5,532 nt of DNA from Actinomycetota bacterium (GTDB lineage: Bacteria; Actinomycetota; Thermoleophilia; Solirubrobacterales; Solirubrobacteraceae). Positions 4,475 through 5,532 of the stretch are shown here, one piece after another. Each line of letters opens with the position of its first letter. The stretch's first letter is position 1. Made by a program: the position numbers and the translations under genes. The stretch spans positions 1 through 5,532 of the forward strand of contig VAXS01000145.1 of the NCBI GenBank assembly GCA_005883255.1. The letters run 5' to 3'. Below the pieces are notes generated by a model that searched no databases, was not told the DNA's origin, and was given only the letters and a program-made list of their open reading frames with translations.

Positions 4475-5418
4475 CGGGCCACCACCGCCACGGTTCCGCC
4501 CCGGCGCGCCAGCCCGGCGCCCAGCTCGACCACGGCGGCCACCGGCAGCAGCGGCGCGGCCACCGCGCTGAGCGCGATCTCTCCGGCGCGAGGCGGCGAT
4601 TCCCGCTTCAGCAGGCGGAAGAGGTAGGAGGGCGTGGGTGCGATCCGGTTGACCAGCGACTGCCACATCCCGTAGGCGTTGTGCTCGGCCAGGACGTGGT
4701 GGGTGGCGATCGGGACCAGCCCGTGGCGGCGCAGGAGCGTCCGCAGGCCGGCGGCGGTGAAGTGGGTGCGGTGGCGAGGGAGGTCGAGGTGGTACCAGCG
4801 GGCGCCGCCGACGCGCGCCTGCAGGCTGGCCAGGTTCGGCGCACCCACCACGGCCACGCCGCCGGGGCGCAGCCACCGGGCCAGCCGGGCCGCGGCCGCG
4901 GCGGGGTCGGCGACGTGCTCGAGCACGTGCCAGCACGTCAGCGCGTCCAGGCTGGCGGCCTCCACGTCCGCGTCCTCGATCCCGGCGGCGCGGACCGGCG
5001 CACCGGCGGCGGCCGCCGCCGCGGCCCGTGCGGGGTCGAGCTCGATGCCCTCGGCGTCGTAGCCCACACGGCGCGCGGCCAGCACGAAGCGCCCGCGCCC
5101 GGCGCCGGCGTCGAGCAGCCGCGCCGGGGGCGGGGCGTGTCGCCGCAGCAGCCGCAGCCGCCGCCGGTCGAAGGCGGCGAGCGCGGGCGCCGCCAGCCGC
5201 GCCCCCCGCGGCGCCGGCTCGTGGGCGACGGCGCCCGCGCCGCCCGGACCTGCTGCTGCGTCCGCGGCGGGCGGCGTGCAGTCGAGGGTCACCGCCGTCC
5301 CGCAGCGCTCGCACCGGGCCAGCTCGCAGGCTCCGGCGCCCCGGCCAGTCCAGGCCGGCGCCGTCAGCCAGGGCGCCAGGCGGCCGCCGCAGGCCGGGCA
5401 GTGGCGCCGGTCGCTCAG
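4462..5418 (-). CDS. SAM-dependent class I methyltransferase with N-terminal zinc ribbon (CTG start)
   Basis: From a CTG at 5416-5418 this is 318 residues. The N-terminus holds a zinc ribbon, C7-P-A-C10-G and C36-E-R-C39-G. The Rossmann domain follows: motif I LLDAGAGRGRF (101-111), acidic end of strand 2 GIELD (124-128, E126 for ribose), WHVLEHV (163-169) as motif IV, and LRPGGVAVVGAPN after it. The later R-T-H-F-T-x-x-G-L-R-x-L-L segment is usual in Methyltransf_11/23 enzymes acting on small molecules, quinones, lipids or sugars. A hydrophobic stretch near the C-terminus (around 283-305) may touch the membrane. No in-frame ATG, GTG or TTG lies upstream of the GTG at 5290-5292, which would lose all four ribbon cysteines; CTG overlaps the upstream TGA as CTGA, the arrangement of translationally coupled genes. 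The methyl acceptor is unknown. The stop shares CTAG with the hydrolase. Confidence 0.85.
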   Translation of the reverse strand: MSDRRHCPACGGRLAPWLTAPAWTGRGAGACELARCERCGTAVTLDCTPPAADAAAGPGGAGAVAHEPAPRGARLAAPALAAFDRRRLRLLRRHAPPPARLLDAGAGRGRFVLAARRVGYDAEGIELDPARAAAAAAAGAPVRAAGIEDADVEAASLDALTCWHVLEHVADPAAAAARLARWLRPGGVAVVGAPNLASLQARVGGARWYHLDLPRHRTHFTAAGLRTLLRRHGLVPIATHHVLAEHNAYGMWQSLVNRIAPTPSYLFRLLKRESPPRAGEIALSAVAAPLLPVAAVVELGAGLARRGGTVAVVARRRP

Positions 5419-5532
5419 GCCGCCGGCTCGCGGGCGGGCGCCTCGACCGTGTAGGCCACGCCGTGGTCGCCCAGGTAGTTGAGGAACTCCACCGCGTCGA
5501 ACGCCTGCGCCGGCGCCAGCGTGCCCGCGGCG
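5415..5532 (-). CDS. C-terminal end of an unidentified protein upstream of the methyltransferase (5' end outside window)
   Basis: On the - strand 38 codons run from the window edge to TGA at 5415-5417. The tail includes PAQAFDAVEFLNYLGDHGVA and ends in an Ala/Pro-rich VEAPAREPAA. Codon third positions are strongly G/C, and the frame ends precisely at the overlap with the methyltransferase start, which supports a real gene. The visible part looks like a helix followed by a strand and a disordered end. I do not recognise the family. It is very likely in one operon with the methyltransferase and may share its pathway. Confidence 0.6.
   Translation of the reverse strand, partial: AAGTLAPAQAFDAVEFLNYLGDHGVAYTVEAPAREPAA

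Noticed and set aside
3599..5314. 571-codon - strand open frame across the hydrolase and methyltransferase
   Set aside because: It is out of frame with the methyltransferase domain and antisense to the hydrolase; its sequence is low-complexity Arg/Ala/Gly, typical of a shadow frame in high-GC DNA.

Overview
The window looks like an ordinary chromosomal stretch from a very GC-rich actinobacterium. The evidence is that codon third positions are almost all G or C, TAG and TGA are the only stop codons used, and at least three genes appear to be read from leaderless or near-leaderless transcripts (a TANNNT -10 box about 7-9 bases before ATG or GTG). The mixture of genes, with a flippase-like membrane protein, an FMN-dependent hydroxyacid dehydrogenase and a small secreted-repeat lipoprotein, would fit the Thermoleophilia/Solirubrobacterales, but that placement is inference. 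There is no rRNA, tRNA, CRISPR array, transposase or phage gene.

Layout. Positions 1-104 hold the tail of an unidentified + strand gene, followed after 22 bases by a Bcp-type peroxiredoxin (127-594), the only gene here with a clear Shine-Dalgarno. A - strand lipoprotein gene (591-1106) converges on it, the two sharing a CTAG that contains both stop codons. From a 66-base divergent spacer, the + strand FMN hydroxyacid dehydrogenase (1173-2264) begins; it overlaps by 4 bases a flippase-like integral membrane protein (2261-3244). A small - strand gene of unknown function (3248-3514) converges on the flippase. Then comes a 201-base divergent intergenic region with a symmetrical 172-bp imperfect palindrome, from which an alpha/beta-hydrolase-fold gene (3716-4465) runs on the + strand. 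It converges, again with a shared CTAG, on a - strand methyltransferase (4462-5418) that is translationally coupled to an upstream gene whose last 38 codons lie at the right edge.

How the parts work together. Most neighbours are not obviously one pathway: peroxide detoxification, hydroxyacid oxidation, lipid or glycan handling at the membrane, and a SAM-dependent methyl transfer. The hydroxyacid enzyme and flippase are physically coupled (GTGA overlap), although the flippase also has its own -10-like box. The methyltransferase and its upstream neighbour form a second coupled pair.

The most interesting points are: the palindromic element between the two divergent promoters; a methyltransferase whose N-terminal zinc ribbon is reachable only from a CTG start overlapping the previous stop codon; an alpha/beta hydrolase with Asp at the nucleophile elbow and no histidine loop; and three tail-to-tail gene junctions at which the stop codons sit in the loop of a hairpin.
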